The notes under the pieces were generated by a model. It worked only from the letters and a program-made list of their open reading frames with translations, was not told the origin of the DNA and searched no databases. Made by a program: the position numbers and the translations under genes. A DNA stretch of 64,000 nucleotides from Campylobacter sp. CCUG 57310 (lineage in GTDB: Bacteria > Campylobacterota > Campylobacteria > Campylobacterales > Campylobacteraceae). The stretch lies in the NCBI RefSeq assembly GCF_013201975.1, contig NZ_CP053845.1, positions 992,001-1,056,000 of the forward strand, given 5' to 3'. How positions within the stretch are numbered: the first letter of the stretch is position 1; each line of letters starts with the position of its first letter. Positions 1 through 8,363 of the stretch are shown here, in pieces.

Positions 1-99
1 TGTAAGGCTCTTTCAAATTTGATGGCAAAGCACCTAAGAGTAGGCGTTAGCGCAAAATTTAGCAAAGGACTTTCGCTTGAAGAGATGCGTAAAGTATGA
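1..99 (+). CDS. 3' end of an unidentified gene upstream of hypF
   Basis: An open frame enters from the left edge and ends at TGA 97-99, leaving 32 visible residues that end in [10 protein letters not shown] do not recognise the family from so short a tail. It overlaps the proposed TTG start of hypF by 23 bases, which suggests the two genes are translationally coupled. In related Campylobacter the upstream neighbours of hypF are often hydrogenase structural or accessory genes, so a hydrogenase-related product is possible, but that is inference only. Confidence 0.55.
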   Translation, partial: CKALSNLMAKHLRVGVSAKFSKGLSLEEMRKV

Positions 100-2305
100 A
101 ATTTCAGGTCTTGTTCAAGGGGTCGGATTTCGTCCTTTTGTCTATAATTTAGCTCTTAAATTCGCTCTTTTCGGCGAAGTATATAATGATGACGAAGGCG
201 TTAAATTAACCCTTTATGGCGAAGATGAGGCGTTGGCCAAATTTGATAAAGCATTGATAGATGAGCTTCCTAGCCTAGCCAGGATCGATGAGATTTTAAA
301 ATTTGAGCTTGATAATGTTAAATTTAGTGACTTTAAGATAATTCCTTCAAAATCCGCTAAAAAAAATGCGCCTATCTTGCCTGACTTTGCACTTTGTGTT
401 GATTGCGAGCGAGAATTTTATGATGTCACAAATCCTCGCTATCACTATCCTTTTATAAACTGTACTAACTGCGGACCTAGATTTTCAATCATCAAATCAC
501 TTCCGTATGATCGCATGAATACGACTATGGATAAGTTTAAGATGTGCGAATTTTGCGGTAGCGAATACAAAGATCCCACCAACAGAAGATATCACGCTCA
601 GCCGATATCTTGCCCAAACTGCGGTCCAAACCTAAGCCTAAAAGATAAATTTGGAAAAATAGTAACAACACGAAACGAAAGTGTAAAAATAGCAGCAAGG
701 CTTATAAAAGAGGGTAAAATTTTAGCTATCAAAGGGCTTGGTGGCTTTCATTTGGTATGTGACGCTACAAACGAAGAAGCGGTAAATGAGCTAAGAGCTA
801 GGAAACACCGCCCTAAAAAGCCTTTTGCTATCATGTGTAAAAATTTGCAAAATGCTAAAAAACACGCATGCATAAGCCCTGCCGAAGAGCAAATTTTAAC
901 TTCAAATTTAAAGCCCATAGTAGTTCTTGAAAGAAAATTTGAGTCAAATTTATCAACTCAAATAGCACCAAATCTTAATAAAATAGGTATATTTTTGCCA
1001 TACACGGGCGTTCATCTTTTGCTATTTGAATACCTAAAAAACGATATTGTAGCGACTTCCGCAAATATTTCAGGCGAGCCTATAATTTATAATGAAGCAA
1101 GCTTGCTTGAGAAAATGAGCGATGTGGTTGATTACTATCTTGATAATGACCGCGAAATTTACTCTCCAAGCGATGATAGTATAGTATTTGTTATAGGCGA
1201 TGAGCCTGTTTTTTTACGAACCAGCAGGGGAGTAAATCCTAATTTTTTGTATACGAATTTTAAAGATAAACGCACTATTTTAGCCGTAGGAGCGGAGTTA
1301 AAAAACAAGTTTGCCATATACAAAGATGGCGAAGTAATGATAAGTCCTTATATAGGAGATCTTAAAAATATAGCGACTTATGAGAGGTTTTGCTCTTTAA
1401 TTGAGCTTTTTGCTCAGGTTTATGAGCTTAAATTCGACGAGATAATAGCCGACTTGCATCCTCATTTTTTAAATTTAAAATGGGCGAAAGAGTATGCGGC
1501 TAAAAACGCAGTGAAAGTAACTCAAATTCAGCACCATTATGCTCATTTGCTATCTGTTATTTTTGAGCATAGTCTTGATATAGATAAAAAATATCTCGGT
1601 TTTTGTTTTGACGGGACCGGGTATGGAAGTAACGATACGATATGGGGTGGGGAGATTTTACTCATCAATGGCAAACAATATGATAGGATTTTTCATTTTG
1701 ATGAGTTTTTATTGCTTGGCGGAGAGAGTAGTATTAAAAACATATATAAGATAGCTTACTCGATAATATTAAAATATCACTTGGAGGAAACTGCCGATAA
1801 ATTTTTAAGCAAATTTGACTCTCGTGAGTTAAAAAATTTAAAAACAATGCATGATAAGAAAATAAACTCTGTTACCACAAGCTCGCTAGGAAGGATATTT
1901 GACGCGTTTGGTAGCATTATACTAGGACTTGATACTATAAGTTACGAAGGTGAAGCAGGAATGGAGCTAGAAGCACTTTATGATGAAAATTTAGATGTAA
2001 GCTACAAATTTGAAATAGTGCAAAACAAGATAGAATTTAAAGACGCTTTCGCTCAAGCCTTAAAAGATGATAAAGTTATAGCCGCTACAGGCTTTATAAA
2101 CGGACTTTGTGAAGTGGTTGTTAAAATAGCCATGTCAAAAAGATATGATGTTCTACTTTCAGGTGGGGTCTTTCAAAATAGAGTTTTCTTAAAAAAAATA
2201 ATTAATATTCTTAAAGATAATAACATAAATTATTATTTCAATAAGAACTTACCTACTAACGATTCTTCCGTATCTATCGGACAATTAACGTTTGCATTAA
2301 TATAA
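77..2305 (+). CDS. hypF: Carbamoyltransferase HypF, [NiFe]-hydrogenase maturation
   Basis: HypF uses carbamoyl phosphate and ATP to carbamoylate the C-terminal cysteine of HypE, the source of the cyanide ligands of the [NiFe] centre. All family domains are visible in 742 residues. An acylphosphatase-like start carries [14 protein letters not shown] (residues 11-24). Two zinc-finger pairs have cysteines at 107/110, 129/132, 157/160 and 179/182. A YrdC-like domain spans about 195-380. A Kae1-like C-terminal domain carries the metal motif HHYAH (486-490) and LSGGVFQNR. The start is TTG at 77, giving [11 protein letters not shown], which fits the family N-terminus. It is separated from hypBCDEA by nikR and a three-gene membrane operon. 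Confidence 0.96.
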   Translation: MKRCVKYEISGLVQGVGFRPFVYNLALKFALFGEVYNDDEGVKLTLYGEDEALAKFDKALIDELPSLARIDEILKFELDNVKFSDFKIIPSKSAKKNAPILPDFALCVDCEREFYDVTNPRYHYPFINCTNCGPRFSIIKSLPYDRMNTTMDKFKMCEFCGSEYKDPTNRRYHAQPISCPNCGPNLSLKDKFGKIVTTRNESVKIAARLIKEGKILAIKGLGGFHLVCDATNEEAVNELRARKHRPKKPFAIMCKNLQNAKKHACISPAEEQILTSNLKPIVVLERKFESNLSTQIAPNLNKIGIFLPYTGVHLLLFEYLKNDIVATSANISGEPIIYNEASLLEKMSDVVDYYLDNDREIYSPSDDSIVFVIGDEPVFLRTSRGVNPNFLYTNFKDKRTILAVGAELKNKFAIYKDGEVMISPYIGDLKNIATYERFCSLIELFAQVYELKFDEIIADLHPHFLNLKWAKEYAAKNAVKVTQIQHHYAHLLSVIFEHSLDIDKKYLGFCFDGTGYGSNDTIWGGEILLINGKQYDRIFHFDEFLLLGGESSIKNIYKIAYSIILKYHLEETADKFLSKFDSRELKNLKTMHDKKINSVTTSSLGRIFDAFGSIILGLDTISYEGEAGMELEALYDENLDVSYKFEIVQNKIEFKDAFAQALKDDKVIAATGFINGLCEVVVKIAMSKRYDVLLSGGVFQNRVFLKKIINILKDNNINYYFNKNLPTNDSSVSIGQLTFALI

Positions 2306-2322
2306 ATATAAGATTTATATCA

Positions 2323-2328
2323 TATAAT
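2323..2328 (+). promoter_or_regulatory. Probable -10 box (TATAAT) of nikR with AT-rich partial dyad
   Basis: TATAAT lies 31 bases before the nikR ATG. It sits in a 53-bp hypF-nikR spacer made almost wholly of TATA/AATATT words. The stretch 2323-2337 (TATAATATTAATATA) is a near-palindrome, so it could also be a NikR autoregulatory site. That second role is inference, because NikR operators in this class are degenerate. The ribosome site AAGGAG (2348-2353) follows. Confidence 0.45.
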
Positions 2329-2358
2329 ATTAATATAAATTCACTTAAAGGAGTTACT

Positions 2359-2772
2359 ATGGATGAAATTATAAGATTCAGTGTTTCTTTGCCGAAACAA
2401 CTGCTAGATGAACTTGACAAAAAAGTAAGCTCGCAAGGCTATGCGTCCAGAAGTGAATTTACTCGAGATTTGATAAGAGAAAAGATCATTAGCGACAGTT
2501 GGAAAAACGCAGATGAAGAGCTTATAGGAGTTCTTACTCTGATATACACTCATCATCAAAACGACCTTGTAGTGAAAATGATGAATATAGAGCATGACGC
2601 AGAAATTCATATCACCTGTACGACTCATGTCCATATAGATCATTACAACTGTCTTGAAACGCTAGTATTGCGTGGCAAAGCTCATGCTATAGAGAAATTT
2701 TGCGAAAAGATAGCAGGTCTTAAGGGGGTTAAATTCGCAAAGCTTACCAAAGCCGCCGTTCCTCAATCCTAA
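2359..2772 (+). CDS. nikR: Nickel-responsive transcriptional regulator NikR
   Basis: NikR is a ribbon-helix-helix DNA-binding protein with an ACT-like nickel-sensing domain; it controls nickel uptake and nickel enzymes. The N-terminus (about 1-50) carries the ribbon-helix-helix pattern with [16 protein letters not shown]. The high-affinity nickel ligands are all present with correct spacing: His79, His90, His92 and Cys98, equivalent to E. coli His76, His87, His89 and Cys95. The length of 137 residues is typical. AAGGAG precedes the ATG by five bases. Lying directly behind hypF and before hypBCDEA, it probably ties hydrogenase maturation or nickel import to nickel level. It may also regulate its own promoter. 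Confidence 0.95.
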   Translation: MDEIIRFSVSLPKQLLDELDKKVSSQGYASRSEFTRDLIREKIISDSWKNADEELIGVLTLIYTHHQNDLVVKMMNIEHDAEIHITCTTHVHIDHYNCLETLVLRGKAHAIEKFCEKIAGLKGVKFAKLTKAAVPQS

Positions 2773-2777
2773 CTTAA

Positions 2778-2812
2778 AAACAGGCGAATCAAGCTACAAA
2801 ATTCGCCTGTTT
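2778..2812 (+). terminator. Hairpin terminator after nikR
   Basis: A 12-bp perfect inverted repeat, AAACAGGCGAAT (2778-2789) and ATTCGCCTGTTT (2801-2812), with an 11-base loop, starts six bases after the nikR stop. No long U-run follows directly; ATTTT starts about eight bases later. It separates the hypF-nikR unit from the nhaA operon. Confidence 0.7.
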
Positions 2813-2910
2813 AAACTCCTATTTTGATATTTTTATTTTATTTCATATTTAGTAACTTAATGATAAAATCGAATATTTATTGAAAATTTATTACTTTTAA
2901 AGGCTAAATA

Positions 2911-4101
2911 TTGAGTAGTTTTTCTTTTCGCAAATTTGTAAATCACGAAGCAAGTTCTGGCGTATTATTGATGTTTGCGGCAGTCCTTGCTATCATCTTT
3001 CAAAATGGATTTTTAAGCGATTTTTATAACTCTTTTTTGCGTATAAATATGGGATTTTCATTTGGCGAATTTGAGCTTAAAAAGCCTCTTATACTGTGGG
3101 TAAACGACGGTCTTATGTCGATATTTTTCTTTCTTTTGGGGCTTGAGCTTAAGCGTGAGATAGTAGAAGGCGAGCTAAGAAACATATCTCAAGTTATCCT
3201 GCCCGTAGTAGGAGCCATAGGTGGTATCATCGTGCCCGCGCTTATATTTTATTCACTAAATTACAATGATGCTTTTGCCGTTAAGGGTTGGGCGATACCA
3301 ACGGCTACGGATGTTGCATTTGCGCTTGGTATTATCATGATTTTAGGTACTAGAGTGCCTGCAAGCCTTAAAATTTTCTTAGTTACGCTTGCGATTATTG
3401 ATGACGTTTGCGCCATTTTGATAATTGCTATTTTTTACAGCGGCGATCTTTCGATAATTTCTTTTGCTGTTTCTGCAGTGGCTATCCTTGGGCTTTTTGC
3501 TCTGAATTTCTTTAAGGTAAATCGACAAGCCGTATATCTTATTTTGGGCATTATACTTTGGGTCAGTGTTCTTAAATCAGGCGTTCATGCTACGCTTGCC
3601 GGAGTTATCGCTGCATTTTTTATACCGATTAAGCCCGATACCAACGGCAAATCCATGCTAAAAGATATCGAGCACAACTTGCACGGCTACATAGCGTTTT
3701 TTGTTTTGCCGGTTTTTGCCTTTGTAAATGCCGGAATTTCTCTTAAAGGAATAGGCGTAGAGCAACTTCTTCATCCCGCTTCAATTGGCGTTATTTTGGG
3801 TCTTTTTGTCGGTAAGCAACTTGGTGTTTTTGGATTTTGTATGATAGCTATCAAGCTTGGATTTGCAAGATTGCCTAAGTATTCAACTGTGCTTCAGTTT
3901 TATGGACTTAGCGTGCTTACGGGCATCGGCTTTACGATGAGTTTGTTTATAAATTCGCTTTCTTATAACGATACTTACCAATTTGCTTACGCCGATAAGC
4001 TTGCCATCCTTATAGCTTCTTTTATTTCGGGGCTTGTTGGATATATCATACTTTATTTTGCGGGACGAAATAGAAAAACAGTAAAAGAAAAGAAGATATG
4101 A
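2911..4101 (+). CDS. nhaA: Na+/H+ antiporter NhaA
   Basis: NhaA exchanges cytoplasmic Na+ (or Li+) for two protons across the inner membrane and supports pH and salt tolerance. The 396-residue protein has the family length, about twelve hydrophobic segments, the start motif VNHEASSGVLLM, the helix IV motif PTATDVAFALG and the transport aspartate pair in TLAIIDDV. The start is TTG at 2911 behind an AAAGG site; a -10-like TAAAAT is at 2864-2869. Its stop overlaps the next gene as ATGA, so it is coupled to the DUF2157 protein. C. jejuni carries nhaA elsewhere, so its place inside the hyp locus is notable. Confidence 0.95.
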   Translation: MSSFSFRKFVNHEASSGVLLMFAAVLAIIFQNGFLSDFYNSFLRINMGFSFGEFELKKPLILWVNDGLMSIFFFLLGLELKREIVEGELRNISQVILPVVGAIGGIIVPALIFYSLNYNDAFAVKGWAIPTATDVAFALGIIMILGTRVPASLKIFLVTLAIIDDVCAILIIAIFYSGDLSIISFAVSAVAILGLFALNFFKVNRQAVYLILGIILWVSVLKSGVHATLAGVIAAFFIPIKPDTNGKSMLKDIEHNLHGYIAFFVLPVFAFVNAGISLKGIGVEQLLHPASIGVILGLFVGKQLGVFGFCMIAIKLGFARLPKYSTVLQFYGLSVLTGIGFTMSLFINSLSYNDTYQFAYADKLAILIASFISGLVGYIILYFAGRNRKTVKEKKI

Positions 4102-5342
4102 ATATACTAAATAAAAATTTCCTTGCCAACGAACTTGTAAAGTGGCAAGAAAGCGGACTTGTAGATCGTTTAACCGCACAGCGCATAGCTCAAAGCTATG
4201 GAATTGATTTACAAAACATAAGCGATAAAAACAGCCTTATTTTAAAGCTTGTGGCGTATCTGTTCTTTGCGCTTTCTCTCATAACTCTCGTGGGTGCTAA
4301 TTGGGAAGAGATACCGCGCATAGCTAGGCTTATCATCGTAGTAAGCGTTACCGCTTTTGTAAATTTAGGCGCATTTTATATGCTTAAAAAAGGCAATGAA
4401 TCTCAAAGTACGGCTCTTTTTTTCTTGGGAAATTTTTGTTATGGTGCGGCTATAGCTCTTATAGCTCAAATTTATCATCTTGGAGAGCATATGCCAAATG
4501 GCATTCTTCTTTGGGCTATCGGCGCATTTGCGATCGCACTTTCTTCTGAAAAATCGATAATAACGGCTCAAGCGCTTATCATCGCGCTAATTTGGTTTAT
4601 TTTAGAGCTTGAGCTTAAAACGCTATCGCACGGCATAGTTATATTTTTTGCTTTATCTATATTTTCACTTTTAAAAGAAGAGTCAAGACTGCTTACTTCA
4701 GCGCTTTTTGTAGGGATTTTTATTTACTTGGTTTCAGATATCACCAACTATTACGGAGGAAGTGAATTTTGGCTGATAACTAGCAACAACCTAATCTTGC
4801 TATCTCTTGGCTATCTGCTTCTTTGTTTAGGAATTTCTTTTGCTTTGGAGCATTTTAATCGCTTTTTAACGGCAGAGTATTTAAGAAAAGCTTCTATATC
4901 AATAGGGCTATTCACGCTGCTTTTTGCAATGACTACAGATAGCATTAGGTATTACGGTTATGAACCTCAAATGAATGATGTCTTTATATTTTACAAGGGT
5001 TTTTACGGCACCATGTATCTTGCTTTTGTCTGCGGTGCGCTTGCTTTATCTCTTATATTTAGGCGATTTTATACGGCAGGACTTTGCGTAGTGATGCTTA
5101 TCTTGCCGCTTGTTATCGGATATGCGTTTGAGTATACCGATGCGGTTTATTCGTTTTTGAGTGTATTGGCGGGTGTGGTTCTTATCAAGCAAGATTATGT
5201 CAAGCTTGGACTATTTGCTATTTTTGCAGTGGCTATCGTTAGATATATTGATCTGATAGGCGATTACATAGGCGCTAGTTTGTTATTTTTAGGCTTTGCG
5301 GTTACCGTGCTTGTTGTTTCAAGAAAAAAGAGGGCAAAATGA
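4098..5342 (+). CDS. DUF2157 multi-pass membrane protein
   Basis: A 414-residue protein with a soluble N-terminal stretch (about 1-45, WQESGLVDRLTAQRIAQSYG) followed by roughly eleven or twelve hydrophobic segments. The layout and the N-terminal helical pattern match the DUF2157 family, whose function is unknown. Start and stop both form ATGA overlaps (4098-4101 with nhaA, 5339-5342 with the next gene), so all three are one translationally coupled operon. DUF2157 proteins are commonly paired with GDYXXLXY proteins, as here, which argues for a joint membrane complex. Any link to sodium or proton balance rests only on the nhaA neighbour. Confidence 0.85.
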   Translation: MNILNKNFLANELVKWQESGLVDRLTAQRIAQSYGIDLQNISDKNSLILKLVAYLFFALSLITLVGANWEEIPRIARLIIVVSVTAFVNLGAFYMLKKGNESQSTALFFLGNFCYGAAIALIAQIYHLGEHMPNGILLWAIGAFAIALSSEKSIITAQALIIALIWFILELELKTLSHGIVIFFALSIFSLLKEESRLLTSALFVGIFIYLVSDITNYYGGSEFWLITSNNLILLSLGYLLLCLGISFALEHFNRFLTAEYLRKASISIGLFTLLFAMTTDSIRYYGYEPQMNDVFIFYKGFYGTMYLAFVCGALALSLIFRRFYTAGLCVVMLILPLVIGYAFEYTDAVYSFLSVLAGVVLIKQDYVKLGLFAIFAVAIVRYIDLIGDYIGASLLFLGFAVTVLVVSRKKRAK

Positions 5343-5881
5343 AATTTAATCTTATTTTTTTAGCCATAATTTTTCAAATTTTAGCTCTTTTTGGCATGCT
5401 TGGCTATGCTTACGCTCCGATTTATTTTGGAAAAGAGATTAAAGTAGATGTTAGTTTATATGATCCAAGGGATTTATTGCGTGGAAATTACGTAAGTTTA
5501 AATTACGATTTTTCAAGGCTTCAAGATGATTTACAAAGCGAAAATTTAAAAGGAAATAAAATTTTTGCTATCTTAAAAGAAGGTAAAGACGGCATTTATA
5601 AATTTGAAAAACATAGCTTTAAAAAGCCCGAAAGTGGAGTATTTTTAGCAGGCAGGATACCGCCTTATAGACATTCGGCTATCTTTGGGGTTGAGGCGTT
5701 TTTCTTGCCTATTAAAAAAGCTCTTGATATGGAAAGAGATATCACTCAAAACGGCGCATTTGCGATTATAAGCGTAATGGATAACGGCAAAGCAAGAGTT
5801 AAGGATATAGTTTTAAAGCCAAGTATAGAGCTTGATTTAAATGACGGCGCGGACGAGAGAAATTCTGAACCGAATTTATAA
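5339..5881 (+). CDS. GDYXXLXY-domain membrane-anchored protein
   Basis: A 180-residue protein with one N-terminal hydrophobic segment (about 4-28) and an extracytoplasmic domain containing RDLLRGNYVSLNYDF. This is the signature of the GDYXXLXY family, here with Asn in place of the usual Asp (GNYVSLNY). Members are small anchored proteins encoded next to DUF2157 proteins; their biochemical role is unknown. It starts inside the stop of the DUF2157 gene (ATGA), and hypB begins 33 bases later. A late conserved-looking segment reads AIISVMDNGKARVKDIVL. Confidence 0.85.
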   Translation: MKFNLIFLAIIFQILALFGMLGYAYAPIYFGKEIKVDVSLYDPRDLLRGNYVSLNYDFSRLQDDLQSENLKGNKIFAILKEGKDGIYKFEKHSFKKPESGVFLAGRIPPYRHSAIFGVEAFFLPIKKALDMERDITQNGAFAIISVMDNGKARVKDIVLKPSIELDLNDGADERNSEPNL

Positions 5882-5887
5882 CTAGAA

Positions 5888-5893
5888 TATAAT
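5888..5893 (+). promoter_or_regulatory. Probable -10 box of the hypBCDEA operon
   Basis: TATAAT lies 21 bases before the hypB ATG in the 33-bp spacer, followed by an AAAAAGGA ribosome site. It would let hypBCDEA be transcribed independently of the nhaA operon, with a leader of only about 15 bases. No strong -35 is visible, which is usual for Campylobacter sigma-70 promoters. Confidence 0.45.
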
Positions 5894-5914
5894 AAAATTA
5901 AAAAAGGAAATAAA

Positions 5915-6823
5915 ATGTGTAAAGATTGCGGATGTTCGCTTAGCGGACACACTCACGCCCATACTCATGCTGACGGTACGAGTCATTCTCACTCGCATGA
6001 TCACGCTAAAGATCACGGTCATGGCTCAAATCATGAGCATAGCCACGCACACGAGCATATGCATACTCATTCAGACGGCACTACTCATGCGCATTCTCAC
6101 GATCATGAAGGCGAACATGGACACGGATCAAGTCATGAACATCGTCACGAGCATGCCCATCCTGCGCTAAATGACAGTAAAACAGTCGAGGTAATTACGA
6201 AAATTTTATCTCAAAATGATAAAGAAGCCGCGCATAACAGAGCTCATCTTGACGAGCATGGAATTTTATGCGTAAATTTGATGAGCAGTCCTGGAGCCGG
6301 CAAGACGACTTTACTTGAAGCGACTATAAAAAGCGGTAAATTTAAGATAGGCGTAGTCGAAGGCGATCTTGAAACAAACCAAGATGCCGATCGTATCATA
6401 GCTGCAGGAGCAAAAGCTCATCAGATAACCACCGGACAGTCCTGTCACTTGGATGCCTTTATGGTGCATGAGGGGCTTCATCACTTGCCGTTAAACGATC
6501 TTGATCTGGTATTTGTAGAAAACGTTGGAAATTTGGTCTGTCCGGCAAGCTATGACGTAGGATCGCACTTTAACGTCGTGCTTCTTTCGGTACCTGAAGG
6601 AAGCGATAAGGTATCGAAATACCCTGTGATGTTTCGCTCGGCGGATCTTGTGATAATAACCAAAACTTCGCTTTTACCACACTTTGACTTTGACGTTAAA
6701 AAGGTCGTAACCGAAGCTAGAAAGCTAAATCCAAAGGTCGATATCATCGAGCTTGACTCAAAAACGGGCGAAGGTGTAGAGAAGTGGCTTAAGTATCTTA
6801 AGCTTAAAAAGGAGCTTAGATAA
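5915..6823 (+). CDS. hypB: Nickel-storing GTPase HypB, hydrogenase maturation
   Basis: HypB hydrolyses GTP and, with HypA, inserts nickel into the hydrogenase large subunit. The N-terminus carries the CXXCGC nickel site (Cys2, Cys5, Cys7). A very His-rich tail follows, with 28 histidines between residues 12 and 82, which probably stores nickel. The SIMIBI GTPase domain starts near 90, with P-loop SSPGAGKTT (124-132) and the interface metal ligands Cys177-His178 and Cys209. The guanine-specificity motif reads TKTS (249-252), where NKxD or TKxD is expected. The length of 302 residues is long because the His-rich unit is duplicated. It overlaps hypC by one base. Confidence 0.96.
   Translation: MCKDCGCSLSGHTHAHTHADGTSHSHSHDHAKDHGHGSNHEHSHAHEHMHTHSDGTTHAHSHDHEGEHGHGSSHEHRHEHAHPALNDSKTVEVITKILSQNDKEAAHNRAHLDEHGILCVNLMSSPGAGKTTLLEATIKSGKFKIGVVEGDLETNQDADRIIAAGAKAHQITTGQSCHLDAFMVHEGLHHLPLNDLDLVFVENVGNLVCPASYDVGSHFNVVLLSVPEGSDKVSKYPVMFRSADLVIITKTSLLPHFDFDVKKVVTEARKLNPKVDIIELDSKTGEGVEKWLKYLKLKKELR
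5960..6163 (+). repeat. Tandem duplication of a 34-residue His-rich unit in hypB
   Basis: Residues 16-49 and 50-83 are two copies of the same 102-bp unit. Both begin HTH-x-DGT, pass through SHDH and HGHGS, and end in an E-H-x-H run. The copies differ at about a third of positions, so the duplication is not recent. It doubles the number of potential nickel-binding histidines. Confidence 0.85.
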
Positions 6824-7110
6824 TGTGCCTGTCTATCCCTTCCAAAGTGCTTGAGGTAGATGAAAACAACGTCGCTTTGGTTGAGACCTTAGGCGTGCAA
6901 AGACGCGTTAGCCTTGATCTCATCGGTGAGACCGTGGAAGCTGGCGAATACGTGCTTATCCATGTTGGATACGCAATGGAGAAAATCGACACCAAATACG
7001 CGCTAGAAAGCCTTGAAATTTACCGCCAGATAGCAGCCGATATGGCTTCAGGCGAGATAGACGAGGAAGAGGGCGATATGGGACTAAGCGATATGCGAGA
7101 TAAAATTTGA
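6823..7110 (+). CDS. hypC: Hydrogenase assembly chaperone HypC
   Basis: HypC carries the Fe(CN)2CO group with HypD and delivers it to the hydrogenase large subunit. The essential N-terminal Cys2 is present (MCLSIPSKVLEV), as is the family stretch GEYVLIHVGYAMEKID. At 95 residues it is slightly long because of an acidic tail (SGEIDEEEGD). It overlaps hypB by one base, and its TGA forms a TTGA overlap with the hypD start, so translation of B, C and D is probably coupled. Confidence 0.95.
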   Translation: MCLSIPSKVLEVDENNVALVETLGVQRRVSLDLIGETVEAGEYVLIHVGYAMEKIDTKYALESLEIYRQIAADMASGEIDEEEGDMGLSDMRDKI

Positions 7111-8198
7111 ACCTTATAAATGAATTTAGAGATAAAAATCTCATCTTAGCGCTTTCGAATTTGATTAAAAAAGAGAGCGTTAAGCCACTAAATATAATGG
7201 AAATTTGCGGCGGACACACCCATAGTATCATGAAATTCGGGCTTTCTCAGCTTGTGGGCGAGCATATAAATTTCATTCACGGTCCGGGCTGTCCCGTTTG
7301 CGTCATGCCAAAAAGTCGCATAGATGAGGCTATAAAGCTTGCATCGCGCTCTGACGTGATACTTTGCACGCTTGCGGATATGCTTAGAGTGCCTGGCTCT
7401 CACACCAGCCTACAAAAGCTTCGCAGCGAAGGAAGCGATATAAGAGCGCTTTATTCTCCGCTTGATTGTATTAAAATAGCTACGCAAAACCCTGATAAAA
7501 ACGTGATATTTTTTGCTATCGGATTTGAAACCACTACGCCTATGAGTGCAAATTTGGTTCAAAAAACAGTTGAGCTCGGTATCAAAAACCTATTTTTTCA
7601 TATCAACCACATCACCGTTCCTGCACCTGTTAAAGCCATACTTGAAGATAAAGACGTAAGGATTGACGCGTTTTTAGGACCAAGTCATGTAAGTGTTATC
7701 ACGGGCTGGGGAATTTATGAAGAGATAGCAAGTGTGTATAAAAAGCCCATTGCCGTTAGCGGATTTGAGCCGCTTGATATCATGGATAGCATACTGAATT
7801 TGGTTCGTCAGCAAAATAAAAGCACGCATGAAATTTACAACGAATACGCTCGCGTGGTAAGTAAAGATGGAAATTTAAAGGCAAAAGAGCTTATAAATCG
7901 CTATTTTGAGCCTTGCGATTTTGAGTGGAGAGGGCTTGGCAATATCGCAAATAGCGGTATGAAGCTAAGAGATGAGTTTAGCTATCTTGACGCTAGAGTT
8001 AAATTTGACTGCTTTGTTGAGAGCAAAAAAGAGAGCAAAGCCTGTATATGCCCTGAAATTTTGCGCGGGCGAGCTAAGCCGTTTGAGTGTAAAATTTTCG
8101 GCAAGGCTTGCACTCCAAAAAGCCCGGTAGGGTCGTGTATGGTTTCAAGCGAAGGAGCTTGTGCAGCGTATTATAAATACGGCGGTATAACGGCTTAA
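7107..8198 (+). CDS. hypD: Hydrogenase maturation protein HypD
   Basis: HypD is the iron-sulfur scaffold where, with HypC and HypE, cyanide and CO are attached to iron. Signature motifs are present: MEICGGHTHSIMKFG near residue 32, GPGCPVCVMP near 60-70, FAIGFETTTP near 135, and C-terminal [4Fe-4S] cysteines in ACICPEILRG, CKIFGKAC and GSCMVSSEGAC. The length of 363 residues is normal. The start is TTG at 7107, overlapping the hypC stop by four bases. A 165-bp gap to hypE follows, the only sizeable gap within hypBCDEA. Confidence 0.96.
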   Translation: MNLINEFRDKNLILALSNLIKKESVKPLNIMEICGGHTHSIMKFGLSQLVGEHINFIHGPGCPVCVMPKSRIDEAIKLASRSDVILCTLADMLRVPGSHTSLQKLRSEGSDIRALYSPLDCIKIATQNPDKNVIFFAIGFETTTPMSANLVQKTVELGIKNLFFHINHITVPAPVKAILEDKDVRIDAFLGPSHVSVITGWGIYEEIASVYKKPIAVSGFEPLDIMDSILNLVRQQNKSTHEIYNEYARVVSKDGNLKAKELINRYFEPCDFEWRGLGNIANSGMKLRDEFSYLDARVKFDCFVESKKESKACICPEILRGRAKPFECKIFGKACTPKSPVGSCMVSSEGACAAYYKYGGITA

Positions 8199-8363
8199 AG
8201 AGCTGCGATTTAAAAGCTTTTGCGTTAAATTTATAGAATTTAGGCTGAAATACACGCAGATCGCAATATCTGATGTATATCATAAATTTGCGTTTAGATT
8301 GATTTGCAAATTAATTTATCAAGCGAAAAGATTTGCGTGTGATATTAAATTTAGGATATAAAA

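Noticed and set aside
5967-6170. 67-codon frame within the His-rich part of hypB
   Set aside because: It is hypB read in another frame; the repeated CAT/CAC codons give an open Met/Thr/Ile-rich frame by composition alone.
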